A stretch of 64,000 nt of DNA from NCBI RefSeq assembly GCF_000328475.2, contig NC_026478.1:1922001-1986000 (forward strand), written 5' to 3'. This document shows, piece by piece, positions 20,890-31,146 of this stretch (position 1 is the stretch's first letter; each line of letters opens with the position of its first letter). A model generated the notes under the pieces. The model saw only the letters and a program-made list of their open reading frames with translations, had not been told where the DNA came from and did not search any database. Origin of the DNA: Mycosarcoma maydis (taxonomy: Eukaryota > Basidiomycota > Ustilaginomycetes > Ustilaginales). The translations under genes were made by a program, and so were the position numbers.

Positions 20890-20897
20890 GCTCTCTC
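20859..20897. repeat. (CT)n microsatellite
   Basis: A nearly pure CT run with two interruptions, about 270 bases before the transporter ATG. Pyrimidine tracts of this kind often mark fungal core promoters. Confidence 0.9.
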
Positions 20898-21162
20898 GGC
20901 AATCCCTGATCACCGGCGTATCTCAAGCAGCTCCAGGACCATAACGGCGGTACCGACCTCAAACAGCATTGAGCTAATAGTGCTCTCTGCCACCGAAGCG
21001 AATCCTTCCATCGCACTCGGCGAACAAAGGTCTCGCCACCAACGCACCTCGAACCCTTCATCAGCATCAGGTCCTGCTCTGCATTCGCCCACTCCCTCAT
21101 CAGACGCAGCTGACCATCAAAGATTCGGCTCGACTGAACAGCCCACGCATATCAAAGCCAGA

Positions 21163-22635
21163 ATGTTGTCATCAAGATCCCTCATACCCGTGCTCGTCGC
21201 CGGCATGCTGCTCACCGGCATTGGCAATTCTCTGCTAAACAAGTACCAAGACATGCAGTGTGTTGCCAACTGCGACTCGCCCGACCCGAAACAGCGTCGA
21301 GAATTCTCCCAGCCAGTGTGGCAGACGCTGCAGATGTTCCTGGGTGAATGTCTGTGTTTGTTGCCCGTGCTCTTCCGTTCGTTGTACAATCGCTTCTCGG
21401 TCAACGACGCGCGCGATGCTGCGCTCAAGAAGCCGCTGTTGCAAGCACCGCCCGATTCAGGCATCGTCTTTGACGGAGACTCATCGCCTCGCACACGCGG
21501 TGGAGATGCTATCTCGTCCTACGAAGCTACGCGTGGTCGCGTTCACACGGGCGCAACACACGCTCCCACCAACCCATCCACTCCTGTGCCGCCATTCGAG
21601 TTCGCCTCGCGTGCCATCCAGCCAGGCGAGCTCGACGAATCCGAATTCACCGACCTCAACGATAGCAGCTACATCAACGCCGTCAACGCCGACGAGATTG
21701 GCGCGTTCAAGGGCGAGACCATGTCCGGTAAAGCGATCGGCTTGTTCTTCATGCCTGCTCTCTGCGATATCTGCGGAACGACGCTGATGAACGTCGGACT
21801 ACTCTTCACGCCCGTCAGCATCTATCAGATGACGCGAGGTGCGTTGGTGCTCTGGGTCGGCGTGTTTTCGGTCGCCTTCCTGAGACGGCACTTGCACCTG
21901 TTTCAATGGCTCAGCCTGGTCACTGTCATGCTCGGCGTTTCGGTCGTCGGCTTATCTGGAACGGTGTTCAAGTCTCCCGAAGCATCCGGCTCTCTGGACG
22001 GCGATGTGGACGATGAACTGACCGAGTCGGCACAAGCATTGCTCGGTGTGCTCTTGATCCTGTTCGCACAGCTGTTCACCGCATCGCAGTTCGTGTTGGA
22101 AGAGAAGATCATGTCTCGCTACTCGGTCGAGCCTCTACTCGCCGTCGGATACGAAGGCATGTTTGGCACCGCGACCACGCTTATCGCCATGCCTTTGCTG
22201 CACTACTTTGTTGGCTCCACGCCCGAGGGACGCGGCGGATACTTTGACATGTCTGCCGGCTTTTACCAGATCATCAACGTGCCAGCGGTTCTGGTCTCTT
22301 CGATCGCGATCTGCTTCACGATCGCGTTTTTCAACTTTTTCGGCCTCAGCGTCACCCGCAGTGTCTCGGCCACAGCTAGGAGCACGATTGATACGTGCAG
22401 AACATTGGGGATCTGGGTGGTGAGCTTGACGCTCGGCTGGGAGACATTCAGGCTCAAGTCCGGTAGTCTGCAGGTGCTCGGGTTCGTCCTGTTGGTGTAC
22501 GGCACATTTTTGTTCAACGGCATCGTTAGACCTCCTCGCTGGTGCGATCCGTTTCGCCGCTCGAACGGATACACTAGCGTCAGGCCAGATGAAGACGACG
22601 AGACCGAGATCGAGACCGAGGACGAAACAGCTTGA
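21163..22635 (+). CDS. SLC35F6-like membrane transporter (DMT superfamily)
   Basis: The product has 490 residues. The first ATG in frame is 21163 (MLSSRSLIPVLVAGMLLTGIGNSLLNKYQD), which places the first membrane helix at the N-terminus as in the family. Upstream codons lack an ATG. Two helices (about 7-25 and 50-75) are followed by a hydrophilic insert of about 100 residues, then eight further predicted helices, with motifs ALCDICGTTLMNVGLLFTP, YQMTRGALVLWVG and QFVLEEKIMSRY that recall SLC35F6/ANWM2 proteins. These are ten-helix carriers of endomembranes (lysosome in animals) with poorly known substrates. The C-terminus is acidic. The insert between helices 2 and 3 is larger than in animal members. 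The family call is good; the substrate is unknown. Confidence 0.85.
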   Translation: MLSSRSLIPVLVAGMLLTGIGNSLLNKYQDMQCVANCDSPDPKQRREFSQPVWQTLQMFLGECLCLLPVLFRSLYNRFSVNDARDAALKKPLLQAPPDSGIVFDGDSSPRTRGGDAISSYEATRGRVHTGATHAPTNPSTPVPPFEFASRAIQPGELDESEFTDLNDSSYINAVNADEIGAFKGETMSGKAIGLFFMPALCDICGTTLMNVGLLFTPVSIYQMTRGALVLWVGVFSVAFLRRHLHLFQWLSLVTVMLGVSVVGLSGTVFKSPEASGSLDGDVDDELTESAQALLGVLLILFAQLFTASQFVLEEKIMSRYSVEPLLAVGYEGMFGTATTLIAMPLLHYFVGSTPEGRGGYFDMSAGFYQIINVPAVLVSSIAICFTIAFFNFFGLSVTRSVSATARSTIDTCRTLGIWVVSLTLGWETFRLKSGSLQVLGFVLLVYGTFLFNGIVRPPRWCDPFRRSNGYTSVRPDEDDETEIETEDETA

Positions 22636-23040
22636 TCTGTTGCCTGGCTGGCTCGGCTGGCTCGGCTGGCTAGGCTTGCTAGCCTTGCTACGTTTACTGC
22701 GCGCACACTTTCCCATCCTGTATCACTAGCCTCACGATCACGACCCTGCAATGTCCCGCTACTGCACATCTCAAAGCTGATTCAGCATTCATCATTTCAC
22801 GCCCGCACCCGATACCATGCATGTTCATCCAAGTTATCTGGCTGTCCTGTATTGTGCAACCCTGACGCCTCAGATCGGCGCGGCACTGGTGGTCAAGACG
22901 TGCTCACGCGCGTACAGGCTACACGACTGCAAGAGCAGACTCAACATGGCAATCGTGATTGAACAGCAAAAGGAGCGCTTACCATAAAGGAATGAACAAA
23001 GAAGCGAGACGGAAGAATGGCGCATAGACCGAGAGAAAAG
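22636..23040. other. convergent spacer with 10-mer tandem repeat
   Basis: It lies between the stops of the transporter and rsp5 genes. A GGCTGGCTCG-type repeat occupies 22645-22675. Nothing else is recognised. Confidence 0.5.
22645..22675. repeat. GGCTGGCTCG 10-mer tandem repeat
   Basis: About three head-to-tail units, drifting to GGCTTGCTAG at the end, just after the transporter stop codon. Confidence 0.85.
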
Positions 23041-25590
23041 CTACTCGTTTCCAAAACCCATACCTTCCTCGATGGCGAGCGCAAGCTTGCTTTCCAGCGT
23101 CTCGAACGAAGGATATGGCGGAAGGTCGATACGGTTGAAGCAGGTGTGCGATTTAGGAAGCTGGTTGACATCGCCCGATTTTTCAATTGTGAATCGTCGA
23201 GGTCCATCCGAGCCTTGGAGATCCTTGAAGCCATTGACCGGGATTCTCGACGTGCCAGTAGCAAACTGCAGCAGACGTGACTTTTTCTCCGTCGGCCAGG
23301 CACGAACGCACTGCCAGAACCACTGAACCACCTGGTCCTGCTCGGTGAAGCCACGATAGTCGGTAAACTTTTTCCAGTCGTCCACGTCAATCTCGGACAT
23401 ACCACCGATCAGCAGCTCCAGCTCGCGCTCGTCAAACACATTGATCAGATCTTGCGGAATGAGCTCGGTGAACCCAGAGATGAACGCCTTGAACTGCTCT
23501 TCGACACGCTTCGAGATTCGCCACTCGGTCATCAGGTCCACGTACTCCTTCTTGTTTTCGTCCGTCACTTCGACCTCCTCTCCGCCCTTCTTGAGCTCGA
23601 CCGTGACCATCTCGCCGAACTTGTCTTCGACCGCCGTAAAAGTTTCTTCTACGATTCCCTCGATGCTATTGTCCAGCATCCACTGCAGCGAGCGGTGGTA
23701 GTCGGCATCCACCGACTCGAGATCGCTCAGCGTGATCTTTTTCTTGAGAATCATCTTGTAGAACGAAACGATAAAGTAGGCGTCCAGGAAACGTCGGTGG
23801 AAGATGGCGAGACCAAGCACACGTCCAATAAACTTGAAGTAGTTGAGGTGCTCCGGGTTGATGCCCGAGTGTGGGTTGATCTGCAAGGTGTAGTTATCGT
23901 GCGCGCTGTACTCAAAGAGGCAGTAGAAGGGGTTGAACATCTCGTGAGACAGCAGGAAGAAGAACTCTCGCGACAGACCACCGTAGTCGAGACCATCTTC
24001 GCCGTCAAACTTGATCATGAGACGCTTTTTAAGGTCGTTTGGCTGCTGCCGCATAATCTCTGCGTACGAATCTTCGAAGATGTGAGTTCGACGAACCTTG
24101 ATGTGGCATTGACCAGGGATCGGACGCAACGCAGGCTGACTTCGGAAGTAGATGAGCTTGCGACGGAAGTCACGCTTGTACTGCGGCACGTTCTGGTCGA
24201 GACTCGAAGGCAGTCGAGGATCGTCCCAGGTGGTGGTCTTGGTGTTGTGATCCACAAAGTAGACCCTGGCGGTCGAGGTGAGACGCATCTCCCAGCCACT
24301 GGGAAGCGGACCGAGTTGCGACACACTCTGGGGCTGCACGGTGAGGTTGCTGCCGTTGGGGCCCATGATTCGGAGGATCTGCTGTCGACGCGGATCCACC
24401 CATGTGGTGGTACGGGTGTTGTGGTCCACAAAGTAAGGACGACCTTCGGGTGTGTGACGCTGCTCCCAGCCAGCAGGGAGAGGGCCGTTGCCGGCGGTGG
24501 TGCTCGAGCTCGCGGGCAAAGGATTGGCCGAGGCAGCAGCAGCGCCGGGGCTGGTAGCGGTTGAGCCAGTAGCTGAGGAGCGCGATGTGTCGCCATCGTT
24601 GACACCGAGGAAGTCGTCGGCTAACGCTCGGTTGCTGTGTCTCTGGCGATCAGCTGCTGACGAGCTAGCAGCAGCAGCATCGTTGGCACTCGGGTTAGTC
24701 GAAGGCCTCGTCCATGTGGTCGAGCGTGTGTTGTGGTCAACATAGTACGTGCGGCCGAGGTGATCGGTTCTCCTCTCCCAGCCAGCTGGAAGCGGTCCAT
24801 ACTCGTCAGAGCGGGTATCCTGCGAGGGGTTGGGGCGCGACGCAGTGGATGTGGGCGCTGCAGACGACCTTGCTTCGTTGTTGACGCCAGCCGAGGGCGT
24901 GGTGGCAGCGGAAGAGGGAACAGTTACACTAGCAGAAGAGGACGCAGTATCGATGGTGGATGCGGGTCTGCTCGAAGTATCGCCGTTGGTCGAGGCGGTC
25001 GAGGCGGCAGTTGCAGCGGCAGCGATCGCACCGCTGCCAGAGGTGTTCGGAGGAGCATCCGAGCGAGTTACACTGGAGGAAGATGGCGTGGCAAGCGAGG
25101 CCGAGGAGGCGTTGGACGTGCCCGGAACGAGAAGATTGGTGGGACCAGCGGTCGAGTTGTTGTTGATGGGCGTCGAGACGTTGGTGTTGAGGTCGATAAT
25201 GAGCTTGCCGTGAACGACAAGGTTGTCGTTGGACTTTTTGAGCTCCTTGTTCAGTAAGCGCTTTCCGCCAAGCTCGAGATCAAGAACGTCGGCGACGCGG
25301 ATATTGATGACGCCGAGGAAGCCTTGGTCGCGCTTCTTAAACTTCTTCTGGTCAAAGATTTGAACAGCAATGACGGAAGAGTCGGTGACGTTGACATCGA
25401 AGCTGTCGTTCCAATACGGGTTGAGCGTCTTTTTGATTACCGATGTCGAATGTGTCTGCTCTCCGTCCACAGTGACAATGGCAAAAGGATCGGGAAGGCG
25501 AAAGACATCACGCTTGGCCAGGCCATCAGCGGCGACCACAGTGATGCGGATCTTTCTCGAGAGACTGCCGGGAGCTCGAGGATTCACCAT
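23041..25590 (-). CDS. rsp5: Rsp5/Nedd4-family HECT ubiquitin ligase
   Basis: The product has 849 residues in one exon, against 809 in yeast Rsp5. The C2 domain is at about 10-135 ([36 protein letters not shown]). A Ser/Thr/Ala-rich linker follows. Three WW domains lie at about 265-297, 370-402 and 427-459, each with the LPxGWE start and TTW end. The HECT domain occupies about 490-849, with [23 protein letters not shown] and the catalytic Cys at about 817 in [14 protein letters not shown]. Rsp5 attaches K63-linked ubiquitin to transporters and trafficking proteins, using PPxY adaptors. The ATG at 25590 is supported by the conserved C2 start directly after it. Two other proteins in the window (arrestin-like and Ysc84-like) carry PPxY motifs. 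Confidence 0.97.
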   Translation of the reverse strand: MVNPRAPGSLSRKIRITVVAADGLAKRDVFRLPDPFAIVTVDGEQTHSTSVIKKTLNPYWNDSFDVNVTDSSVIAVQIFDQKKFKKRDQGFLGVINIRVADVLDLELGGKRLLNKELKKSNDNLVVHGKLIIDLNTNVSTPINNNSTAGPTNLLVPGTSNASSASLATPSSSSVTRSDAPPNTSGSGAIAAAATAASTASTNGDTSSRPASTIDTASSSASVTVPSSAATTPSAGVNNEARSSAAPTSTASRPNPSQDTRSDEYGPLPAGWERRTDHLGRTYYVDHNTRSTTWTRPSTNPSANDAAAASSSAADRQRHSNRALADDFLGVNDGDTSRSSATGSTATSPGAAAASANPLPASSSTTAGNGPLPAGWEQRHTPEGRPYFVDHNTRTTTWVDPRRQQILRIMGPNGSNLTVQPQSVSQLGPLPSGWEMRLTSTARVYFVDHNTKTTTWDDPRLPSSLDQNVPQYKRDFRRKLIYFRSQPALRPIPGQCHIKVRRTHIFEDSYAEIMRQQPNDLKKRLMIKFDGEDGLDYGGLSREFFFLLSHEMFNPFYCLFEYSAHDNYTLQINPHSGINPEHLNYFKFIGRVLGLAIFHRRFLDAYFIVSFYKMILKKKITLSDLESVDADYHRSLQWMLDNSIEGIVEETFTAVEDKFGEMVTVELKKGGEEVEVTDENKKEYVDLMTEWRISKRVEEQFKAFISGFTELIPQDLINVFDERELELLIGGMSEIDVDDWKKFTDYRGFTEQDQVVQWFWQCVRAWPTEKKSRLLQFATGTSRIPVNGFKDLQGSDGPRRFTIEKSGDVNQLPKSHTCFNRIDLPPYPSFETLESKLALAIEEGMGFGNE

Positions 25591-27022
25591 GGTTAGAGCT
25601 GCTGACTACGATGCTGGTTTTGACAGAAAGAAGACGGCGCAGTGAAAGTGTCGGTAAAAGAGAACAGATTATTTTGCGAGCCCCTGAATGCAGAGCAGCA
25701 AAGCGGACGGTGATGCGAACAATTGATCCACAATGATCAAGTACACTGCGGTGTGGGTTCAAGGATTGCTGATCTAAACAAAGGACCCTAGATGGCGCAC
25801 TAGAACGGGAGTCGACAACTACACTGAATGCTGACGGTGCTTGCCAGAGTTCAGGCACGAGCAAGAAAGCAGCCGCAGCAAACGAGACGTCGGACCGTTG
25901 GCGCTTGTCGTAAGAGGTAAGAGGAGGTAGAATGAGGTTGAGAAGGGATATGAAAGGTCAAGTGCGACCAGAATACGATGGATGAACGTCAATGTTGTGG
26001 AAGAGGGAAAGGTTGATTCACGATTGGATCGCGCCATCACAAATCACGAATCGTGAATGGAAGCCGAATTCAGAAATGCACCGCCCGAAACGTGACTGTG
26101 ACTGAAGCTGCGTGGAGAAGGTGATGGGCGAGTGTTGCCTTCCCGTTGTGCTCAGCTGAGCTTGGACCGGTGACAGTTGCAGTTGCATTTTGTGCGTGTG
26201 CGTGTGCTGCGTGTGTGTATCCGCTCGTCAAGCGAGTACGGCACCTCAGTGAGGGCAGCACACGGCAACACTGGCCGGACGCTTGGCTTCCGCCTGGATC
26301 TTGCTGACTAGCTTGTACGGATGCCTCCATTTGTATTGATTGCTTGCCGCGCCGATTACGGCTATAGGCTGGCACCAATTACAATTTTAAAACCCGGATT
26401 ACAGTCCTAGAGAATAGATACGAGTCAAATTTTGACGAAATTCAACAAGCGACAAGGTACAGCACGTAGCGTTTCCAGCGCGGAAACGATCGTGAGTCAC
26501 AATCAATCACGAATCGTGAATCGTGAATTCGCCGTTCCTGATCTGAGAGTCAGTCATGATTGTTGTGGAAAAAAGCCTCCGAAAATCACGAATCGTGAAT
26601 CGATGGAAAAATGGGTTCGACTTTCACGTAGATTAGATTTGACCTTTTTTTCATGTTTTCTTTTTTGGAGCTCGTCCGAAACAATCCGGAATTACGATCG
26701 TGAATTATCGTGGATTTACTCTGTATGCCGACGGGTTCCTGCGGATGTTGCCTTACAGTGTGCATGGCAGTGTGGCACACACGCCCCTGACACACTTGGA
26801 GCAAACCACACTGTATATCATCGCACGTAGAACTGAAGAGCGGCAACGAATGTACTATTAGGATTGATATGGAGAGGGGGAACAATGATGCTCAAAAGAT
26901 GGTGCATAAAATAGTAAAAGTAATCTGAATGAGAAATGCCGGGCGCAAAGATGAAGTGGCGACGAATGGAGACGATTTTGCTGCATCGCTGAGATATGGA
27001 CACTCCTGAGGACGAGCCTCGA
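25591..27022. other. intergenic region upstream of rsp5
   Basis: About 1.4 kb containing the rsp5 promoter. Heptamer motif clusters lie at 26039-26058, 26505-26527 and 26585-26601. A GTGTGCGTGTG-like patch is near 26190-26220. Open frames here have no family features, and no gene is called. Confidence 0.5.
26505..26527. repeat. GATTCAC/GTGAATC motif cluster
   Basis: AATCACGAATCGTGAATCGTG: one inverted unit and two direct units; a further copy follows at 26585-26601. Confidence 0.82.
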
Positions 27023-28014
27023 TTAGACGAGCCCTCCGTTTCCACCACCAGCAGCCTGCCCAGGGCTTGCAGCAGCACCTAGAGGGGTAAACTGAGAGCC
27101 GTTCCCCGAGTCTGGCACCCGTTGGCTATTGAGAGCCTTAAGGCGATTAACTTCTTGTTGCAGAGAGTTGATGTGTTCCCCATCCTCCTTGATACGTTCG
27201 CTCGACATCTTCTGATACACAAGATCAGTGGCCCCCACTAGTGCGCCACTTGCAAGCGCAGCGTATCCGAGCGTCTTGGCTGACTTGGCACTCTGCTTGG
27301 TTGCCGCGAGATGTTTAGCAAGCTCTCCTCCCTGTAAGCTAAGCAGCTGAATATGATGCTCTGCAGCATCAAGCCGGTCAGAGGCACCACCTTCGTGATC
27401 TCTCATGCTTGAAGACTCACGGCTGTACCGTGCCTGCCCACCATGCGCATGCTCTAGGTTTGCATCACTTCCAGTGGGAAGACGGGGTTCCGGAGAAACG
27501 GGCTCCAGGATTCGAACGCGATCAGGCGAGCCGGGTCCAGCATGCGCAGCTGCATGTTCCCCTTGCTCGATTTCGTGTACTTGTACAAAGCCGGCTTCTG
27601 GAGGTCTTTGATATACTGTTTCGGCCGCAGGCGCTGCACCCCTGTTTCTCGACACTGCTTCTTTGATCCTAGCCCACTGTGTGCGCCCAGCTTCGCTAGC
27701 TTGGCCCGACCATTTCTGAATAATCTGCGCGACCTTGCCAGCTTAGAGTAGATAGCAATACAAATGGTAGATAGGTATCTTTCGTTCAGAACGAGCATCA
27801 CGCGAACCTAAACGGATTCTATAACGCGCTCACCTTGTTCTTCCCCGCGTCTCTTGATGCTGGGCACTGCGTGATATGCTTTGCCGATAGTTGCAAGTGT
27901 AGTTGCACCTCGTTTGACCTGCAGGAATTGAGGTTGCTGGATTTGAGTCAAGGGAGCCGCTGCAACCAGTTGCAGTAGCAACGCGAGTGCCGACAAGGTA
28001 AGGAGCAACTTCAT
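27023..28014 (-). CDS. predicted secreted protein, two exons, unknown function
   Basis: Exon 1 is 28014-27834, the intron is 27833-27742 (92 bases; donor GTGAGC, acceptor CTCTAAG), and exon 2 is 27741-27023. The joined frame is 900 bases and gives 299 residues. The first 20 residues are a textbook signal peptide (MKLLLTLSALALLLQLVAAA), probably cut before PLTQ. Dibasic sites at 34-35 (KR) and 54-56 (KRR) could be Kex2 cleavage points. The middle is hydrophilic and low in cysteine. A hydrophobic stretch at about 216-235 (TLGYAALASGALVGATDLVY) is followed by a heptad-like helix (about 240-265) and a Gly-rich end, so a membrane-associated form is possible. I recognise no domain. In a smut, a secreted protein of this kind is an effector candidate, but that is inference. 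The free-standing frame of exon 2 begins with GTG, which is why the upstream exon is needed. Confidence 0.7.
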
Positions 28015-28680
28015 GATGAATGGCAGCTTCTTCTTAAAGCGCTGTACAAGAAAACGGAGACAGGAGAGAAAGATCATGTGGTCTCCCATTTTGAGCCCTG
28101 TTATATATATGCTCAGCTCACAGCACAAGATCAGTCCACTTTTCGATGACCCACTCGACCCCTACGCTTCATCTCCATCGCGTATCGTGTTAGCGACACT
28201 GCAAGAGTCTGGTGTGCGAAACTTTATTGGTCGGGCCGATTGCCCTCCTAGGCTTGGTGGGACAACAAGCTCTCTATTGTCGAAGCTATGCAGCCCTGTC
28301 CCAGCGCTTAGGACGGATCAGTTCGCATCGTGAAGTGGGAGAATGAAATCTGGATGCCAATTGTCAGCCCATATCAAGCTGTGGCTCAGTCGTGAGTGTT
28401 TTGTGGGTTACAGCTTCGCGTCGAGGAAAACGGACGCGAATTTTCCGGCCGACTGAGATTTTAGGCTTCCTTCGTTCCGAGGCCGTTGATGATTTTTGGT
28501 CTCGACTTGTTTCTTCCATACGGTGACACTGAACTCTTTCCACACTTCTTTGCCTTCATCATCAGCACTCCTCACTTGCGACACTCGGCCAGGCCGCACA
28601 CTCATATCCGTATCATCTACATCACCGTAACCGCAACCGCAACTGCAACTGCAACCGCTCAGTGACTACCGCCAGCAGCC
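28015..28680. other. divergent promoter region
   Basis: It lies between the secreted-protein gene (minus) and the mzm1-type fusion gene (plus). The 30 bases before the plus-strand ATG contain a run of AACCGCAACTGCAACTGCA-like hexamers. No gene is seen. Confidence 0.5.
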
Positions 28681-29752
28681 ATGAGCTTTACCGTTGCGCA
28701 GCGCCAGCGAGCCATCGGCCTGTACAAGCGTCTGCTTCGCACCTCGCGCAAGACGTTCGAAGGCGACTCTGTAGCAATCTCTGCAGCTAGAGACGAGACG
28801 CGTCGCCGCTTCAAAGCCGCAGCGCAGGAAACTGATGCTTCCAAGATCGACGAAGGACTCAAAATGGGCGACGAGATCATCTCGGTTCTTCGTCAGAACG
28901 TGGTGCAGGGCAAGTGGCGACAGGAACGCGACGCCTATGGTAAGTTGGCTCCTTGATAGCCTCATGCAACAGTATACATCTGCGTCAGTAGATTGACTTG
29001 TTCTATCTGGAATTTTCATGCTGCATGCTGCAGAACTCCGTATGACCAAAGACACCGAGCTGGGTAACAACGATAGCATCAAAGAGGCAAGAGCCAAGCA
29101 GATCGCCGACCTGAAAGCTGGCAAGAAGCCGGAACGCAAAAGTTGTCGTGAAATGGCCGCGCAGTATCAGGCAGCAGCGGCCTCTCCCTCTTCGTCCATG
29201 GCAACGTCCTCTTCTTCAGCATTCAACACAGTCCGTGCCTTCTCCACCTCTACCCGACCCACCACCTCGACCATTGCAGCGCATGCGTGCGGCTTCCGAT
29301 CGCAGCGCAGCGGCTTTGCTTCATCCGCCAGCAACGCATCTCGCGATCCTTCAGCGATGGCCCAAACTCCTTTGCCGCGACCCGTACCCAAGTTCTCGTC
29401 TACAACGATCCTCGCCGACGGATCTTCGATCCAGATCTCCACCACTTCGCCACGACGATTGACGAGGTTGACGCGAGACCCAACCAATCATCCGCTGTGG
29501 AACCCGGGTCAAGAACGTAAGGTTGGAGGTGATGCAGATGATGACAGTGGTCGTCTCGGAAGATTCAGGAGGAGGTTCGACGGGCTGGATGGTGCAAGTG
29601 CCAGTGGTAAGCCCGCAGAGGCGAACAAGGACGCGCGAGAGGTCAGCTTCGGTCAAGAGGATCTGGACTGGATGAGTGTCGGTGGTAGGGAGGCTCGTGC
29701 TGGTTCACCAATTGCGGCCAAGAAAGCTGGTAAGGGCAAAGGTCGCAAATGA
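28681..29752 (+). CDS. fusion of Mzm1-type LYR protein and mitoribosomal bL31m, two exons
   Basis: Exon 1 is 28681-28939, the intron is 28940-29033 (94 bases; donor GTAAGT, acceptor CTGCAG), and exon 2 is 29034-29752; the product has 325 residues. Residues about 1-140 match Mzm1/LYRM7, the matrix chaperone that stabilises the Rieske protein during complex III assembly: an LYKRLLRTSRKTF LYR motif, RQNVVQGK, and TKDTELGNND just after the splice. Without a stop, the frame continues through a Ser/Arg-rich stretch that looks like a mitochondrial presequence (MATSSSSAFNTVRAFSTSTR, later FRSQRSGFASSA) into about 100 residues that match yeast MrpL36 (bL31m): TTILADGSSIQI, RLTRDPTNHPLWNP, GRLGRFRRRFDGL, VSFGQEDLDW and a Lys-rich end. 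Yeast Mzm1 alone is 123 residues. Either a bifunctional precursor or two overlapping transcripts could be made. Confidence 0.8.
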
Positions 29753-30215
29753 GCCCAGTAGGGCGTCTTACTGCATCTGTCACAGCACTTTTGTACAACA
29801 CCGTGAGCACTCGCTGCAATTTCAAAGCTTATCTCGGATGCTCGCGTTCGCTTTGATCGTGTACCATGCTGTTCTCCCTTCTGCTCAGACGGGCATTTGT
29901 GCAATTCTGACATGTGCTCCTTCGGGCGAGTATCTGATGCTGAAACGAATCTCAGAGCCGATGGCCCTTTACATGCGCAATCAGACACTCGCAGCCACCA
30001 GCAAGCGGCTCCGTATCTTCTCCATTCGTGATTGGTGCAAGACCATTCGTACATACTCGCCTACGCTGACGCTGTTCTCGACCCGTAAGATTGATGAGAG
30101 TCTCCTTGCAGACGAACCAAACTCGATTCTCTACCATCTTCACGTCCAAGCGCAAGGACTCAATCAAATTGAAACATAGGTTCGAATTGCTGTGACGACG
30201 CTGAAATATTCGAGT
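29753..30215. other. convergent spacer, no gene seen
   Basis: It lies between the 3' ends of the fusion gene and the 87-residue gene on the minus strand. Short frames only, with no repeat of note. Confidence 0.45.
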
Positions 30216-30607
30216 CTACTCTTGGTCGTGCGATTGCGAACCAGCACCTGCCGCCAGGCGTTCGCGGTTCTTGAGGATTTGCTCCTTCTTATGTGCGATC
30301 AACTCCAACTGGCGCCCCTCAAGACCGTGAACGTAGTATCCGAGCGCACCAAAGGCCGTCATGAGCATTGCGTGGCCTCCAAGATCTATCGATAATGCCA
30401 GGGGAACAGATTCGAGTGTCAGCGTAAGCCCGTTCTGTTAAAAAACCTCGGAAGCGCCAAGATAAAATCGTCGGCCGGGCCCGAGGTCGATTCTTCAATA
30501 CATCAAAACTCACTCTCGAAGATGTTTCGCTTCTGCAATCCCAGCGCATAGCATCGTGTCAGGAATCCGAGACCAGCGTAGCCAAGAACGCTTGCTGCTA
30601 CCGACAT
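30216..30607 (-). CDS. small two-helix protein, probable mitochondrial complex I accessory subunit, two exons
   Basis: Exon 1 is 30607-30514, the intron is 30513-30386 (128 bases; donor GTGAGT, acceptor CGATAG), and exon 2 is 30385-30216. The 264-base reading frame gives 87 residues and neither exon shows it alone. The product has a first hydrophobic helix (SVAASVLGYAGLGFL), a conserved-looking loop (KRNIFENLGGH), a second hydrophobic helix (AMLMTAFGALGYYVHGLE), and a charged C-terminal tail (RQLELIAHKKEQILKNRERL). This layout resembles fungal NUXM / NDUFC2-like subunits of the complex I membrane arm, an assignment made from memory of the family shape, so treat it as tentative. The short intron and the matching phase support the gene itself strongly. 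Confidence 0.68.
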
Positions 30608-31146
30608 GATCGTAAACTGTTGCGAGCAAACAACAAAACGTGAGCGAGAGGCGCGAAAGAGAAGAACATTAGCATTTGTAGCAGTCCCTCGGTGAATAGT
30701 TCGGTCGCAACGTGTCAAAGAAGGCTATACAAACCTGGGCTTGGTTCTTTCGAGGGGATGATCAAAGATGATGAAGTGATGATAGGGAGATCAAGAAGGC
30801 GAATGGAGAATGAGATGGTGTTGAAATGTGCAACTCGAGATTCGTCGACGGTTGAGCAGTCACGTGTCTCAAAAACTTAACATTGCAGATTTTTCCATCG
30901 TGCATAACTCGTGACTCACGAAAACTCACGGCTCGTGACCCGACGTATATATCTACTCACGACTTATCCTCACTCAGTCGTGAATCGGGCCAACGACTCC
31001 AGTGATGTTCGGATCATTGTGCTGTACAACACTGGTATCGTAATCAGAATCTAGCATATCAATGTGTAGCCCATTATTTAAGAATCTTCAAGATGCAAGA
31101 CGGCGTGTAAAGGCCTGCAGACCGGGCGACAGCGAAGTTGACGGAC
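30608..31146. other. intergenic region, no gene seen
   Basis: It lies upstream of the 87-residue gene and downstream of eri1. It contains scattered CTCGTGA/TCACGA words (about 30900-30980) that are divergent relatives of the dispersed heptamer. Confidence 0.45.

Larger units (their letters stand above)
19646..21162. other. divergent promoter region of hos2 and the SLC35F6-like gene
   Basis: About 1.5 kb. It contains a GATTCAC/GTGAATC cluster (about 19910-20000 and 20100-20162), repeated CAGTACAGTA-type words (20186-20260, 20465-20480), and a CT microsatellite (20859-20897) likely near the transcription start of the plus-strand gene. The open frame that runs into the transporter gene from 20980 begins with GTG, not ATG. 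No separate gene is seen. Confidence 0.5.

Noticed and set aside
20980..21162. N-terminal extension of the SLC35F6-like transporter
   Set aside because: The extended frame begins with GTG and adds 61 hydrophilic residues before the first membrane helix; the first ATG at 21163 fits the family.
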